Assembly: GCA_028583405.1 (NCBI GenBank)
Contig: CM053244.1
Span: forward strand, 3,880,793 to 3,944,792
DNA length: 64,000 nt
From: Pogonophryne albipinna
Taxonomy: Eukaryota > Chordata > Actinopteri > Perciformes > Artedidraconidae
Reading direction: 5' to 3'
Each line of letters opens with the position of its first letter. Positions within the stretch are counted from its first letter, which is position 1. The notes beneath the pieces were generated by a model. It saw only the letters and a program-made list of their open reading frames with translations, was not told the origin of the DNA and ran no database searches. The position numbers and the translations under genes were made by a program. Of the stretch, positions 24,356-35,091 are shown one piece after another.

Positions 24356-25130
24356 AGGTGACATGTCATGCTTTTCCGGTTAGTACCCGTCCCCTTGTGT
24401 GTTATGAAGGTTTTTATGCATGTAAACGGTGTGCAGAGTCAAAACCCTCAAAGTACACCCTGTAGCGAGTAAAACTCTAACACAAAACGCCTCGTTGGAG
24501 ATACGTCACTGTCCATTTGATTCTTCCGGGTACATCATGATGTCAACCGTACCCGGAACGAAATGGACCAATCCGTGGAGCCGTTACGTTACGTCCGCGG
24601 AGCCGTTACGTTAAGCCCCCGCTGATTGGTCCAAATTGACCAATCCACGGACTTCCTCACACACTCAGTGCAGGCAGCTCTGCTGATTTCTCCTCCCTGG
24701 CTGCAGGCTGATAACAGACAGTTGGGATCGCGGCGAAATTCTCTCTGCAGACCCATTCTCACAGCGTTTATCAACCTTTTTCTTACTCAATATCAAGCCA
24801 CACTTATTGTTTTTACTTCGGCTGTGACTTAGTGTGTGCTCAGCTGTGTTTCGCTGTGTATCGCTAAGCAAGGAAATCACACCTCCACGGAGCTCAGCGC
24901 GATTCACAATGTCCCGACTGGTCCCGACCAATCGGAGCACACTGGGCTCACAGGGAGGGGGGGGCAAGAGCTACAACGAGCCGTTTAGTGGAGAGAGTGA
25001 ATACACATACTTTACAGGGATGCTGTATGCGAAACCAATGTGAGTTTGGAAAATTGCACAATATAATTCTATTCTAGTAGAACTCAACAATGGAATTATG
25101 ATCAGTGGAAATGGCCATGACATGGGACCT
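24356..25130. mobile_element. TTAA-flanked MITE, 775 bp (copy 1, complete)
   Basis: The termini are inverted: left AGGTGACATGTCATG, right CATGACATGGGACCT. TTAA lies on each side (24352-24355 and 25131-25134), and the L1 it entered has a single TTAA at this point. TTAA targets are used by piggyBac and Kolobok transposons; the ends could also be read as a 3-bp TTA/TAA Harbinger target. There is no transposase. A second copy lies inverted at 47.63-49.76 kb. An inner tandem pair (gtggagccgttacgtta, gcggagccgttacgtta) is near 24577. Confidence 0.88.
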
Positions 25131-25797
25131 TTAATGTATTCACAAAATGGTTTCCTTGTTAATAGTTGGGGTCGAACCTCCAGGATCTAGCCGTCTTTGA
25201 CGCCTCCAGCGGTCTCAGTGACGATAATATTGTGATATTTCGCATCATTAACCCCAGACTAAAGTTTACCATCGAGTAGGAATCTATTCTGGTGTATACG
25301 TTGTGAAATCGAGAGGGAAAGGAATATTCTCTACCTGTTGCACTTAAGGTTCTCCACACATCAAATAAGTTTGTATTGTTGATGAATGACTTCAAAAAGC
25401 ATTAGATGATGCTATTCTCTTAGTCGATGATCTGTCTAAGTAAGTATCTAGGACCAGGTTAAAATCGCCTCCAATAATAAGATTTGTTGTAGAGATGTCG
25501 GGGGTCATGCTGAAGATCTTTCTGGATCGTCCCCGTTTGGACCATATGTGTTCAGTAATGTAATTGGGATAGTTTGTATTTCACCTGTGACCAGGATATA
25601 TCTCCCCTCTTTGTCTGCAGTTGTGGATTTGTGTAAAAATGGGACATTTTTGCGAATGATTATAGCCACACCTCTAGCCTTTGCCGAAAACGTAGAATGA
25701 TCAACCTGATTTTTCCATCTAGCCTTCATTTTATTGTGTGCTTTGTTATTTAAATGTGTCTCTTGTAAAAAAGTGATGTCTGCATGAAGCTGCCTTA

Positions 25798-26514
25798 CCC
25801 CCTGATCCCACCGGAAGCGTCTGCGCCGCGCTGCGACCTCCTCCTGCGTCATAACCCACCAGGCGCGTTTCAAAACGTTGCGGAAGCGGAGCGTCGTGTG
25901 TGCAGCCTCGCAGTTGTTGTTGATTTTGGAATATTTCCTGGACATTTGTACTTCTACAAGTAAGTAGGCTACGTAGTTAAATGGTTTATGTTTGTGTCTG
26001 TTTAAATCGTGTTTATTGTTGTTATTTCCTATTTTGTTGGGTTGTAGACTACAGACACAGTTAATAATAATTGTAATATTCCAGTTATAAACGACATGAA
26101 TCAAAGATGTGTTGCTGTATTTTAGTGGTAAACAAATATGCATTCATCATCATAATTATTCTATATATATATATATATATATATAATTTACAGTGCCTGT
26201 AAACCGGAGGAGAACGCTGGCATGTATTCTCCTACTTGAAAGACTACGGGGTGGGGGGGGGGGAGAAGGAGCCGGTTTTGGGTGCACCCCCTCAACCAGC
26301 AAAGGAGACAACAAGGTGATTTTCATCACTTCCTGCCTGCGCTGCGCCGCGTCAAAAATAGGATTCATCCTATATTTTAGAAATTCCTTGCGGCGAGGAG
26401 CTTCTGGGACGCTTCGAGCCGCGGGTCTGGTGGAATAGCACCCATTGACTAGAGTGGCCGCGATCGCTAAAAACGCCGCAGCGCAGCGCAGACGCTCCTG
26501 GTGGGATTAGGGAG
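25798..26514. mobile_element. Harbinger-like MITE, 717 bp
   Basis: The left end cccctgatcccaccggaagc and the right end (complement of cctggtgggattagggag) are inverted repeats of at least 35 bp, both continuing into gcgtctgcgc-gcgctgcg. The 3-bp flanks are TTA on both sides (25795-25797 and 26515-26517), the target format of PIF/Harbinger transposons. It contains an (AT)12 run at 26162-26185 and no transposase. Confidence 0.9.
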
Positions 26515-27422
26515 TTAGATGGGACAGTACTTTACCCCGTTTTACTGGTTCATTGATCCCGTTCACATTCCATGTGCAAAAAGTTAGATCCTCTCCTTTA
26601 CCTGTATCACCACTTATTGTATCTGTTGTCACAGCCATAAGGCATAAAAGGGTCCCTTAGATTGTGTCTTGATGTAACCGCCACATCTCCCTCCAGTGAT
26701 ATAACCGCAGTGGCACTGCTCCCCACCCCAACCCAGCCTCAAATCTGCCCCCATAAAAATGAAAGTAAAAAAAGTGAAAATACAAACATCTCCTCTGCAC
26801 GACCACAGTTGAACTCTGAGGAGTGGGGCCGACCCTCCTCCCCAGACGTCCAAGTTCTCCTGCAGCTACATATCCCCCAGTTCTTAATCACTCTCATACT
26901 GTCCTTCCACTGTTGCTCCCCCTTAATAATAAACCCAAAACCACCACATAAGGTGTTCAGATAAGCTCAGCAAGTTATGGAACTGAGCCTTGCCCATATA
27001 TAAACGAAAGAAATAGGCTATTCAGATTGATTGTGCTTTTTTCTTTGTTAGGTCGGACTTGGAACTTATCAGATTTGTTCACTATAGGAGTGTATAGTTG
27101 TGTACTATAATAGAGCGAGACTGAGGCCTCAGGGAGAAACAGCCTCAACACTAACAACAACAAAAACAGAGGTATATTTAACATGGTTTCCACCTAGTGC
27201 AAGCCTCCTCATATTTATCAGCTCATTAAGAGCAGTATTAGGCAAATATATAGACCTAGGCCCACGAACAGAAGAGGGCAGAACTTTGGTTAGTAATAAA
27301 ACCCCTGAGTGACCTGTACTGAAAACCTGTATAAACAACACCCGTTACAAGAGCCACACATTTAGTTAACTTATAAGAAACTTATTTCCGGTCAGTCTCT
27401 GGAAAATCAAGTTTAAAGTATT

Positions 27423-28367
27423 TTAGTCTTGGCTCCGGAATGGAGTGCACTCAACTTGCGCTTCCGCTGCAGACCCGAAGAGACGTTGCGCGTATTGCCG
27501 AGCCTCCTCCGGATCCGTGAAGAACCTCTGAGCCGTTGTGTGACACTCGTAGCTTGGCTGGGTATAGTAGCCCGAATCTGACTCCAGGCTTGTCGCGTAG
27601 TATCTTCCTGGTTGGGGTGAACGCAGCTCGGCGTTTAACAACTTCAGTCGGGAGGTCCCTGAAGATCTGTATCCGCTGACCCTGGAATGTCAGGTCTCTG
27701 GTAGAGATCACCTTCTTCATGATGTCTTCAAAAGCGTGACAATAGTGTACCCTAGCGATCTGGTGTCTCGGCGGTTCGTTGTCCCCAGCGCGTCTCCGTA
27801 GGGCTCTATGGGCTCTGTCTATTTCGGGTGCTTTTTCAAGCCTAGCGTCTCCTTCAGCATATCTGCCACAAAAAGCCTTGATCTCTGTCCATTTTCCTTC
27901 CCTTCTTTTACCCCGGCCACTCTCAGGTTTTGCCTCTTCGAACGGCCTTCCAAGTCGAGGCATTTTTCTGAGAGAGTTCCCACTTACTCACAGAGTGTCT
28001 TGACTTTACTTTCCAGCTCCTGGACTATATCTGATGAGCCGTTAGCCGCTTCGGTTAGCTCCTTTAACGTTTGCTTTTGTGAGTCTATCTGGGCTGTTAG
28101 TGTTGATATCGCTGCGTCATTTTCGGCTTTTAGAGCCTTATCTCTCCTCAGTGTAGTAGTTACCTCTGAAATCTCAGTCTCTATTTTACGGCAAATCTCC
28201 GACTTGACTAGCGTCAGCTCTGCATGGAGTGCCGCTATAGCCCCCAGTATGCTACTGTCGTCCGTTGCCCGTCCAGCCACTCCGGAGGCCTCTTCGTTAG
28301 TTGAGCCAGAGGCTTCTTTAGGGCCTAGTTCGCCGCTCTGGTCGGATTTTCTCCTTTTTAGTGTCAC
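27423..28367 (-). pseudogene. L1 ORF1 (RNA-binding protein), frameshifted
   Basis: The N-terminal part (28367-27984) is a 127-codon stretch with a charged head (LKRRKSDQSGELG) and a coiled coil (LTLVKSEICRKIETEISEV onward). It ends in a stop and is followed after shifts by RQNLRVAGVKEGKENG, an RRM-type block. The C-terminal domain is IDRAHRALRRRAGDNEPPR, RDLTFQGQRIQIFRDLP, KRRAAFTPTRKILRDKPGVR. This order (coiled coil, RRM, C-terminal domain) is that of the L1 ORF1 chaperone. At least two frameshifts inactivate it. Confidence 0.82.
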
Positions 28368-28483
28368 AGATCTAATAGATTTTTTTTCAAACGTCTAAAA
28401 TGTGGTGGTTTCGTCGAAAAATTTTGTTTTAACTCGAAATGTGTGTGAGCGCGTCTTACCAGCTCATCGCTCTACCGGAAGTC

Positions 28484-28900
28484 CCGATATGGGCCTGTTC
28501 ATTACTGATGCATCGAGATTATTCTTTTTTAAGAGCGGTTTAATGACTGCCGTTTTCAGGGCCTGTGGAAAAACATCTGAGTGACAAGACTTGTTTACTA
28601 TATGAAGTAGATCTGAGGCCATGCAACGAAAAACATCTTTGAAAAACCCTGTTGGAATAATATCAAGGCAGCAGGAGGAGGATTTCAGAAGTTGAATAAT
28701 GTCCTCTAGGTTTTTATCATTAATCTGATGGAATTGTGTCATGGTGTTTGAATTGATGTTAAGTGGACACAGAGACAACACATTTGCTGTTCCTGATGCA
28801 GAGGCACTGACTGCTTGTCTGATGTTCTGAATGTTGTCAGTGAAGAAGGCAAATTCATTGCACGCCCTGGTGGATAGAAATTCAGAGGCTACTGACACTG
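28484..28900 (-). mobile_element. Fragment of a second LINE (Rex1/L2-like reverse transcriptase)
   Basis: The frame includes [40 protein letters not shown] and the start of NRPIS, matching the region just before the first reverse transcriptase motif of CR1/L2/Rex-type LINEs (compare [20 protein letters not shown] in the L2 at 7.9-10.7 kb). It breaks off exactly where the L1 begins, so the L1 probably inserted into it or recombination joined them. Confidence 0.7.
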
Positions 28901-28919
28901 GGGGGTTAGTTAGTGGTCC

Positions 28920-29326
28920 GTGTACTTTTTGTCAGTTTGATTTTCCGTTTGAACCAAAAAAACGAAAATACCAGCCTTTTTCCGTTTTAAATGAAAAACC
29001 AAAAAAACGGGAAACCAAAGCCGTTTTCCTGTTTATGTTGTCTGAATTAAAAAACGGATAACAAGAAGACCACATAACAATTAATAAATCGATTAATGTC
29101 AATAAACATGTATGTTGAGAAATGTGTCTGGTGTTTCTTAAATCACTGCAGTGATTCAGAGTAATGAGATACAGATGAATAAAGTAACCGACTCAAAATC
29201 TGATCAAGACAAAAAGGTTTTTTATGTTCAGTAACATTTAACAACATTCAGTACGAATAACTTTTTTAATGGCTTTATTAACACAATAGCAAACACAACT
29301 CCACAACCTGAACCAAAGACAAAGCT
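28920..29326. other. Interval without recognised gene
   Basis: Bases 28940-29060 contain recurring AAACGG/CCGTTTT blocks in both orientations (tttccgttt, aaaacgg), giving imperfect self-complementarity. No coding sequence was seen. Confidence 0.45.
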
Positions 29327-29495
29327 CTAACCCCTAATAATATCCCTTAAGATATCAATGACTTCTCCCATCCCTGTCATTTCAAAAAGTCTCCCTGGGA
29401 AAGACCCATCCCTACACTTAGGGCAGTGAGGCGAGTTCTCTGTCCATTCTGTTATGCACGTCCGGCACCATGGTGCCACCACGGGACCATGACAT
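29327..29495 (-). pseudogene. Last exon: RING-like cysteine cluster
   Basis: It follows a good acceptor (tattcttgcag) and ends with a stop at 29327. The peptide starts CHGPVVAPWCRTCITEW and goes on to SPHCPKCRDGSF and GEVIDILRDIIRG. The C-x6-8-C-x2-C then C-x2-C spacing looks like the second half of a RING finger or U-box-like zinc site, as in E3 ubiquitin ligases; the first half of the site would come from CLYAE at the end of the previous exon. Function is inferred only from this pattern. Confidence 0.6.
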
Positions 29496-30212
29496 CTGCA
29501 AGAATACATGTTTTTTTATTAGACCAATTTCAAAAAGTATTGTGATGGTAGTCTCAAGCAGTTTTCATCTAACTCATATTACAGTGTGTAATATATATGT
29601 TTTCCCATATACTTTAGTAGCTGGGAATATCAGCATTAAATGTTAGTTATTTTTCAAAAATGCAGGCATGTACATTTTATCTACATTATTTCTTCGTAAT
29701 CTTGATTAGTTTAGTATGTAATAACAAAGGCAGCAGTGATTTCCATTTTAATGGGATAACCCCTTAAACTCAGATTTTCCGATGAAGTTCTCTTGTATAT
29801 CGGTATGTATCTCCGTATGTGTTTTTAAACCCCTTGTTCCATATTGTAGGACTCTAACATCCATGTGTGTATCTGTTAGTTGCAGCATCATTGCAGCCAC
29901 ATCACACTTATATTGAGTTCAAGTCAAGATGCCATTGTTTTAAGGCTGCAAGATGAAATCAAACAGAAAATAACTACATGTAATTTATACACATCTCCCT
30001 GTAATGCAGCATGTATATATTTGTTATTTTCTGAATCCCAGGTATCTGCACTAATCCTTGTGGCTTTGAACAAAGATTGTCAGTTCAGTGTGTTTGTAAT
30101 GATGAACCCACTAACGGGACTGACCAGTTTGAAGAGTATAATGCAATGACTTCAATTAGAAAATCTTTAGAATATGGCTAGTTTGTGCAGAATTAGTATG
30201 CAAGTTACTAAC

Positions 30213-30374
30213 CTCGGCATATAGGCACTTCAATGTGGACTTGACGGTGGACACCTGGTCAGTCGTCAGGGCCACCGTGCTGGCCTTATTGGCCTGGGCG
30301 TACTGGCTGAGGTCCCGCAGGGAGCTGCCAGCACCAGCTCCTCCACCTTCTCCACAGTATCAGAATCAATACCA
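30213..30374 (-). pseudogene. Exon 5 candidate of the RING-like gene
   Basis: It has acceptor ttaaccccccag and donor gttagt. It opens as GIDSDTVEKVEELVLA, then after a one-base slip reads SSLRDLSQYAQANKASTVAL and TTDQVSTVKSTLKCLYAE. Neither frame is open throughout, which indicates a single-base deletion near 30320. Confidence 0.55.
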
Positions 30375-31061
30375 CTGGGGGGTTAACAAAAGTGTTAGTT
30401 TAGACGCTCCACATCAATGATTTTCATCATGTAACGTGTTAATGTTTATTCAGCATAATATAGGTCATCATTACTTCATGTAACTTATTTATGACTATGA
30501 CTTCACTTTATTTTCCAACTATAGCATTTCTATATAGTTTCTGACTGAAATTAGAGAGGTCTCTGTCAATATTTGCTTGTGTTGTCACTGGGTAAGGTGG
30601 TGTTCAAACAGGGTCTATGCAGGAGTCCTGAAGTCAAATGTAAAACCTTTTAAGACCTTTTTAAGACCCTTTCCATACATTCTAAGACCTCATCGCCACA
30701 TGGAGTTTTAACCGGTTACCTTGGCGACACACTGTACCTCACATTGACTATATACAGTATTGATTGTCCTTCCTCCTTATCTTCCAACCATTTGGACGCA
30801 GACTTGCATTTCCCCATAACGATGTTGCTTAGCAACCGGCGTAAACGCGCTATCAAGCAGTGAGCGTGCAATGTCCTGTTTAGATGACGTCAAACCCAAC
30901 GGGATGCCATCAATAAACTACACACCTACGCAACGATTACATTCAGGCAGACTGTAGAATACAACCTCTTTGGACCATTTATATACTCATTGAAAACAAG
31001 CTACAGAATGTAACACCTTGGAAAATGCTGTTTAATAGCCTTCATTTTCGCTAAATTGATT

Positions 31062-31260
31062 TCCATCCATCTGCTCCCGCTTATCCGTGGTCGGGTCTCA
31101 GTTAGCAGTTCCAGCAGAGAGCCCCAAACGTTCCTTTCCCCTCATCAACCAGCTCTGACTGGGGGATCCCAAGGCGCTCCCAGGCCAGAAGATATATAAT
31201 CCCTCCACCTGGTCCTAGGTCTACCCCTCGGTCTCTTCCCAGCTGGACGTGCTAAATTGA
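31062..31260. repeat. Fragment of a high-copy teleost interspersed repeat
   Basis: The string ccatccatctgctcccgctt, with tccgtggtcgggtc, gggggatcccaaggcg and cccaggccag further on, is a combination I recognise from a very common fish interspersed repeat of LINE/SINE type. The exact family is not assigned. Confidence 0.45.
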
Positions 31261-31454
31261 TTTATCAGCTTTTAATACTTTTTAAGACCCCGCGGACACC
31301 CTGTCAAAGGTGATTTGAAATTAACATTCAGATGAACATGGGGAGACTATGGTCTGCGTTTTTAAATGTCACTCTTCAGTGACTATTGTGTCGAAAGAAC
31401 CGAGTCTTACATTCGAAAATAGGTGGAGGCTTGGATAAACACTATGCTTGTTAC

Positions 31455-31548
31455 CTTGTCCTCCTCCTCTTTCTTCTCATCAGCTCCTTATAGGAGCTGT
31501 CGAGAAGAGCCACAATCTTCCTGGCATTTTGCCTCCAAAACCCCAGAC
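31455..31548 (-). pseudogene. Exon 4 candidate of the RING-like gene
   Basis: It lies between acceptor tcttctctttag and donor gtaaca. Only one frame is open: LGFWRQNARKIVALLDSSYK followed by ELMRRKRRRTR, a basic tail that could be a nuclear signal. A further short acceptor/donor pair at 31.66-31.70 kb could be an extra exon. Confidence 0.55.
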
Positions 31549-31859
31549 CTAAAGAGAAGATAAAATGTAGTTTTCAAATGACTATTACTTTATCAATTTC
31601 AACACATCATTTTTGAAGAAAAAATGTAGTTTAGACGAAAGGCATAACTAACTCACTTCTCACATAATTGAGAAGGCTAAGACCGTTCCTGACAGCCAGG
31701 AGTGCAATAGGTGCCAACAAAGCGGGACAATTATCAGATTATACCAAATGAAATGACAGGTTATACAATTAAAAGTGAAATCAATAAATAAATCAGCTAA
31801 TTAGTCAAGATCAGAACAATACAAGATATGTAATGAAAAATTATATCAAATAAACTTAG

Positions 31860-32605
31860 TAGAGAGGTCCCGATCCGATCACGTGATTTTCAAAAGATCG
31901 GGAGAAAAAAAATCGGGGATCGGGATTTTTTTTTTTTTTTTTTTTAATATTTTTTTTTTTATTTATTTAATGTTACAAAACAAAAATGACCATGTTCACG
32001 TCTTAAAGTCATCCTGAGGCCTTAGTTTTGGTTTGAAATGACACAACATCATGTATGTGTTGCTTCTTTTGGGCTTGTTTTCAGACCTGGTTGCTTATTT
32101 CTCTCAAAGCTGGCAACAGAGTGGGCGCGCAGTGTCTAGCAGTAAGCTAACGAGAGGCTACGTTCAGCTGGTGACTCGGGACAGAGAAAATGTCAGGAGT
32201 TTGGAAGTATTATAAAATTGAAAGCGAAGGCGGAGGTTCCGCGTGGTGGAAAGAACAGAGCTACGTTCAACACGACCAATCTAATACGCCACCTGAGAAA
32301 CAAACACCAACAACAACAGGACGAGTACACACCGGCCACTCAGGTAATGGCACTGAAACAACGGACACTTTCAGAGACTTTTAAAAGGAAAGAGAAACTG
32401 CCCCAGAACAGTGAAAAGGCCAAACAAATAACAGCCAAGATAGCTGAACTCATCACGTTGGATGACCAGCCGTTATCTGTTACCTTTTTTTTCTCTTAAT
32501 GCATTGCATAAAGATCGGATCGGGAAAAATCGGTATCGGCAGATTGTCAAAATCAAATGATCGGAATCGGATCGGGAGCAAAAAAATTTGATCGGGACAT
32601 CCCTA
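31860..32605 (+). mobile_element. Non-autonomous hAT element with BED-finger remnant
   Basis: The inverted ends are tagagaggtcccgatcc on the left and the complement of gatcgggacatccccta-type sequence on the right. The flanks aaacttag (31852-31859) and aaacgtag (32606-32613) match at 7 of 8 bases. The interior keeps a short piece of coding sequence but no transposase core. It lies in an intron of the RING-like gene. Confidence 0.85.
32190..32499 (+). pseudogene. hAT transposase N-terminus (BED zinc finger), broken
   Basis: One frame starts SGVWKYYKIESEGGGSAWW and another continues ATFNTTNLIRHLRNKHQQQQ. Together these are a BED-type finger with its HxxxxH half (LIRHLRNKH) but without the CxxC half, which has been deleted or frameshifted. 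It is followed by SETFKRKEKLPQNSEKAKQI and then ends. Such fingers bind transposon ends. Confidence 0.7.
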
Positions 32606-32638
32606 AAACGTAGCATTTCAGTTTTTACAGTAACATAC

Positions 32639-32832
32639 CAGTTTCCCGGCCCCCTCTAGCATGCGGTTCCCCTTCCCGTCACAGAGGACAACCTTCTCTT
32701 CTGTGCCCAGATATTTTGTCTGTAAAATAAGGCAAAGTCGCATCTCTCTCGGAGAAATCTATGTACAGAAGGACTCCATCCTCTACTCTTCCCATACAAA
32801 TGATCCTATTGAGAGAGACAAAGAGAGTGCGT
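32639..32832 (-). pseudogene. Exon 3 candidate of the RING-like gene
   Basis: It has acceptor tctctctcaatag and donor gtatgt. It opens in the phase supplied by exon 2 as CMGRVEDGVLLYIDFSERDA, TLPYFTDK, then needs removal of one A in an AAAA run to continue YLGTEEKVVLCDGKGNRMLE. A hAT element sits only about 34 bases downstream of its donor side. Confidence 0.6.
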
Positions 32833-33325
32833 TATGGACATGAGTAACTATGATCGGGTTATTGGAGTATCCCGTTTATGTGTTTGCACATGTAAAAAAA
32901 AACATATCCCGTTTATGATAAACCCGAATATGATTATCCAGGTTACTAGCACTTAGCTTAGCTATTTTATCTACCTCTGGAACAAGCTCAACTAGTTATA
33001 TGTTTATTCTTCACTGTCGGGTCACTCATTACTGGATTAGCGAGATGCATGAGACGGATAAGGACGGGCTGCCTGTCAGGAGAGAGAGCGCTCCGTTTAT
33101 TATGAGATTTAGATATGCCGGTCTTCAGCTTTACCGGTCATAGTCTGGTAATTACTGGCTAACGGAAACTCTGCTACACAATTCACAATACAACACTTTA
33201 AATGGAAGATCCCCATAGCCCCCCCACCCACCCAATGATTGGCGATCAGTGATCGGCCCCAAAACCCCTGATCGGTGCATCCCTAGTATTTATCATGTAA
33301 ACGGGTAATATGAATGTGGAACGGA

Positions 33326-33326
<1 letters not shown>

Positions 33327-33380
<54 letters not shown>
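33327..33380. repeat. (CA)27 microsatellite
   Basis: An uninterrupted CA dinucleotide run. Confidence 0.98.
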
Positions 33381-33382
<2 letters not shown>

Positions 33383-33403
33383 TTGGTCTAGGTTAGAACA
33401 GAC

Positions 33404-33636
33404 CTGGAAAAAGTCCTGACAGCGGCCGCAGGTCCAGGGCGGCCAGCAGAGGCCACAGGCCTTCCTCCAAAGCGGAATAGGTTTGGCGGAGCTGGGTGCC
33501 CAGATGAGGACGGTGTGGAGGCTTCCTCTCCACAAACCTCATAACGCCCTTCCCTCTCAATGTTGCCCAAGTAGCCCAGACTGCTTGGCAACAGGACCAC
33601 AGTCTCAGCAATTAGGTAAATGCTAGAGGGTGTCAG
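33404..33636 (-). pseudogene. Exon 2 candidate of the RING-like gene
   Basis: It has acceptor gtatttgcag and donor gtctgt, and is fully open in the phase set by exon 1: LTPSSIYLIAETVVLLPSSL, GNIEREGRYEVCGEEAS, then a Pro/Gly/Ala-rich part. It enters in phase 0 and leaves in phase 2. A CA microsatellite follows its donor by about 20 bases. Confidence 0.65.
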
Positions 33637-33701
33637 CTGCAAATACAATACAATGCTTTATTATTACTAGTGCTGTCAATAGATTACAATATTTAATCGG
33701 A

Positions 33702-33782
33702 TTAATCACATTAACTAACACTGAAATTCTTGTGATTAATCCGATTAATCACAAGAATTTCAGTGTTAGTTAATGTGATTAA
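33702..33782. repeat. Perfect 81-bp palindrome (40-bp arms, 1-base centre)
   Basis: Bases 33702-33741 and 33743-33782 are exact inverted complements around a single C at 33742. The arm contains attaatcacattaactaaca. The left flank (tgctgtcaatagattacaat) resembles the end of a known-style hAT MITE, so the palindrome may be a fold-back of one MITE end. Confidence 0.95.
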
Positions 33783-33884
33783 AGTTTAAAAGAGACATAT
33801 TTACAAAACAATGCAGGTGTGGAAGAATGAAATGCTAAAAGCAGTTAGAGATCAAGATGTGTTATTATCTTAGTTGTTTCTTTT

Positions 33885-33960
33885 CACTTTAGGGGGGGGG
33901 GGGTGCTAGTGAATTGTCAAGGGGGGGAGGGGTGCTAGCGAACTGTCAACTGGGGGAGCC
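33885..33960. repeat. G-rich stretch with repeated ggtgctagygaaytgtcaa
   Basis: Runs of 8-10 G separated by a duplicated gggtgctag motif make this strand a possible G-quadruplex former. Confidence 0.5.
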
Positions 33961-34054
33961 TCGCTGCGGGGAAACGGCGGACCTCTGTCGGTGCAACTTC
34001 AATGATACCTTTTTAAAAGCATAACTTATAATGATGTATCCATGTTTAACTCTG

Positions 34055-34820
34055 TTACATGTGCACGAAACGAACAGAAGAGCGTCGGGCAGAATCAGGA
34101 GGGAGTTCCGCCTCGTAGCGTTTGTGCAGCGTTTGGAAATGCCGCTCTAGATTACACTTCTTCGGTATAACCACGCTCGCATTGCAGATGAGACGGTTTG
34201 AATTGGAATAAACTAAAAAATAATCATCCTCCCACTCGGAGTGAAAATGATATATTTTGGGCTTTTTTGCTTCTGCCATGTCTTGTGTGTGTGCGGAGTG
34301 CAGACTGTCACACACTGTTGACACGGACAACGTCAGCTAACTAGTGCCCACTTCGGTCCTCAAGTTGTAAAATGTGCTAATAACGTTATTCTGAGTTATT
34401 TTCCTCGGCATTATGAACGCGCATCTGAGAGTGGGGGGGCGGGGTTTAAGGGGCAACTCAACTGCGCATGCGGGTACTTCTGCTCTGACAGCCAGGCATG
34501 ATGGGTAATCTGTGATGTTTCGCCATTTTGTCATCATGCGCCAATGAGCAGCTCTCATAGGAAATAACGAGACCCCGCCTCCCACGCTGTATCCAGTTCT
34601 CTTTATATCCATGGTAGTGACCGTAGTGACACCCATAGTGACGCCCACCTGCCACGACCCGACACATGGGGTCACGTCAATCACAAAGCTTTGTGCAATT
34701 GAAGTGCATTATTCTGGCACAGGAAGATTATGTTGGGCATAATAGGACATTAACGATAAAACAGAATATTGTTGTTCTATTTTTAGACACATCTCGCGAT
34801 CGACTGGTTGGGCACCCCTG
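34055..34820 (-). mobile_element. 5' part of a hAT-like transposon with zinc-finger N-terminus
   Basis: On the minus strand the element begins caggggtgcccaacc at 34820, a hAT-type terminus. A long leader follows, then at 34279 a reading frame begins MAEAKKPKIYHFHSEWEDDY and contains CNASVVIPKKCNLERHFQTL. The Cys-Asn-Ala-Ser ... Cys-x3-5-His pattern is that of the N-terminal finger found in GTF2IRD2/SCAND3-like hAT proteins. It breaks off after PPDSARR, so only the 5' end is present. Confidence 0.7.
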
Positions 34821-35091
34821 ACTTACAGGAAAGGAGTGAGCAGAGGGTTTAGTTGTTCATTCTTGTTCTGTTTTCTGTGACTATATCTTCCTCACCATGC
34901 TGAACACACTCAGACTTTCAGTTGTGCACGTTACTAAAGAGACGCGCTACAATGGAAACCAAACAATTGTGTAGCTGTATTGAAGTCTGAGTGGAAACAG
35001 TAACATTTGGAGCGTTATGTTAGAATGAAACCGGTTGTGACTCACAATTCTGATTTTGTCAGAAATCGGGAGAAATGAGAGAGAGAGAGCT

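Larger units (their letters stand above)
23930..26640 (-). pseudogene. L1 ORF2 endonuclease region, in three pieces
   Basis: The first piece (26.64-26.52 kb) carries the start, with LTFCTWNVNGINEPVKRGKV. The second (25.80-25.13 kb) holds endonuclease blocks ITFLQETHLNNKAHNK, ARGVAIIIRKNVPFL, ILVTGEIQTIPITLLNTYGP, IIGGDFNLVLDT and NLFDVWRTLSATGREYSF. The third (24.36-23.93 kb) continues with ETNDKDDVSPTLLWETFKAY. Removing the Harbinger-like MITE with one TAA gives SHL-RQLHADI in frame. Removing the TTAA MITE rejoins the second and third pieces. Further frameshifts and stops follow. In an active element this protein nicks DNA and primes reverse transcription. Confidence 0.85.
23930..28483 (-). 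mobile_element. L1-type LINE, interrupted by two MITEs
   Basis: Read right to left: a short 5' UTR (28.37-28.48 kb), ORF1 (28.37-27.42 kb), an inter-ORF spacer, then the N-terminal part of ORF2 (26.64-23.93 kb). ORF2 is split by a Harbinger-like MITE at 25798-26514 and a TTAA MITE at 24356-25130. The reverse transcriptase core and 3' end are absent or unrecognisable, so the copy is 3'-incomplete. Its 5' end abuts another LINE fragment at 28484. About 3.06 kb of L1 remains after removal of the MITEs. Confidence 0.85.

Noticed and set aside
27808..28398. 196-codon plus-strand frame opposite L1 ORF1
   Set aside because: The minus strand carries recognisable L1 ORF1 domains; the plus frame is a shadow.
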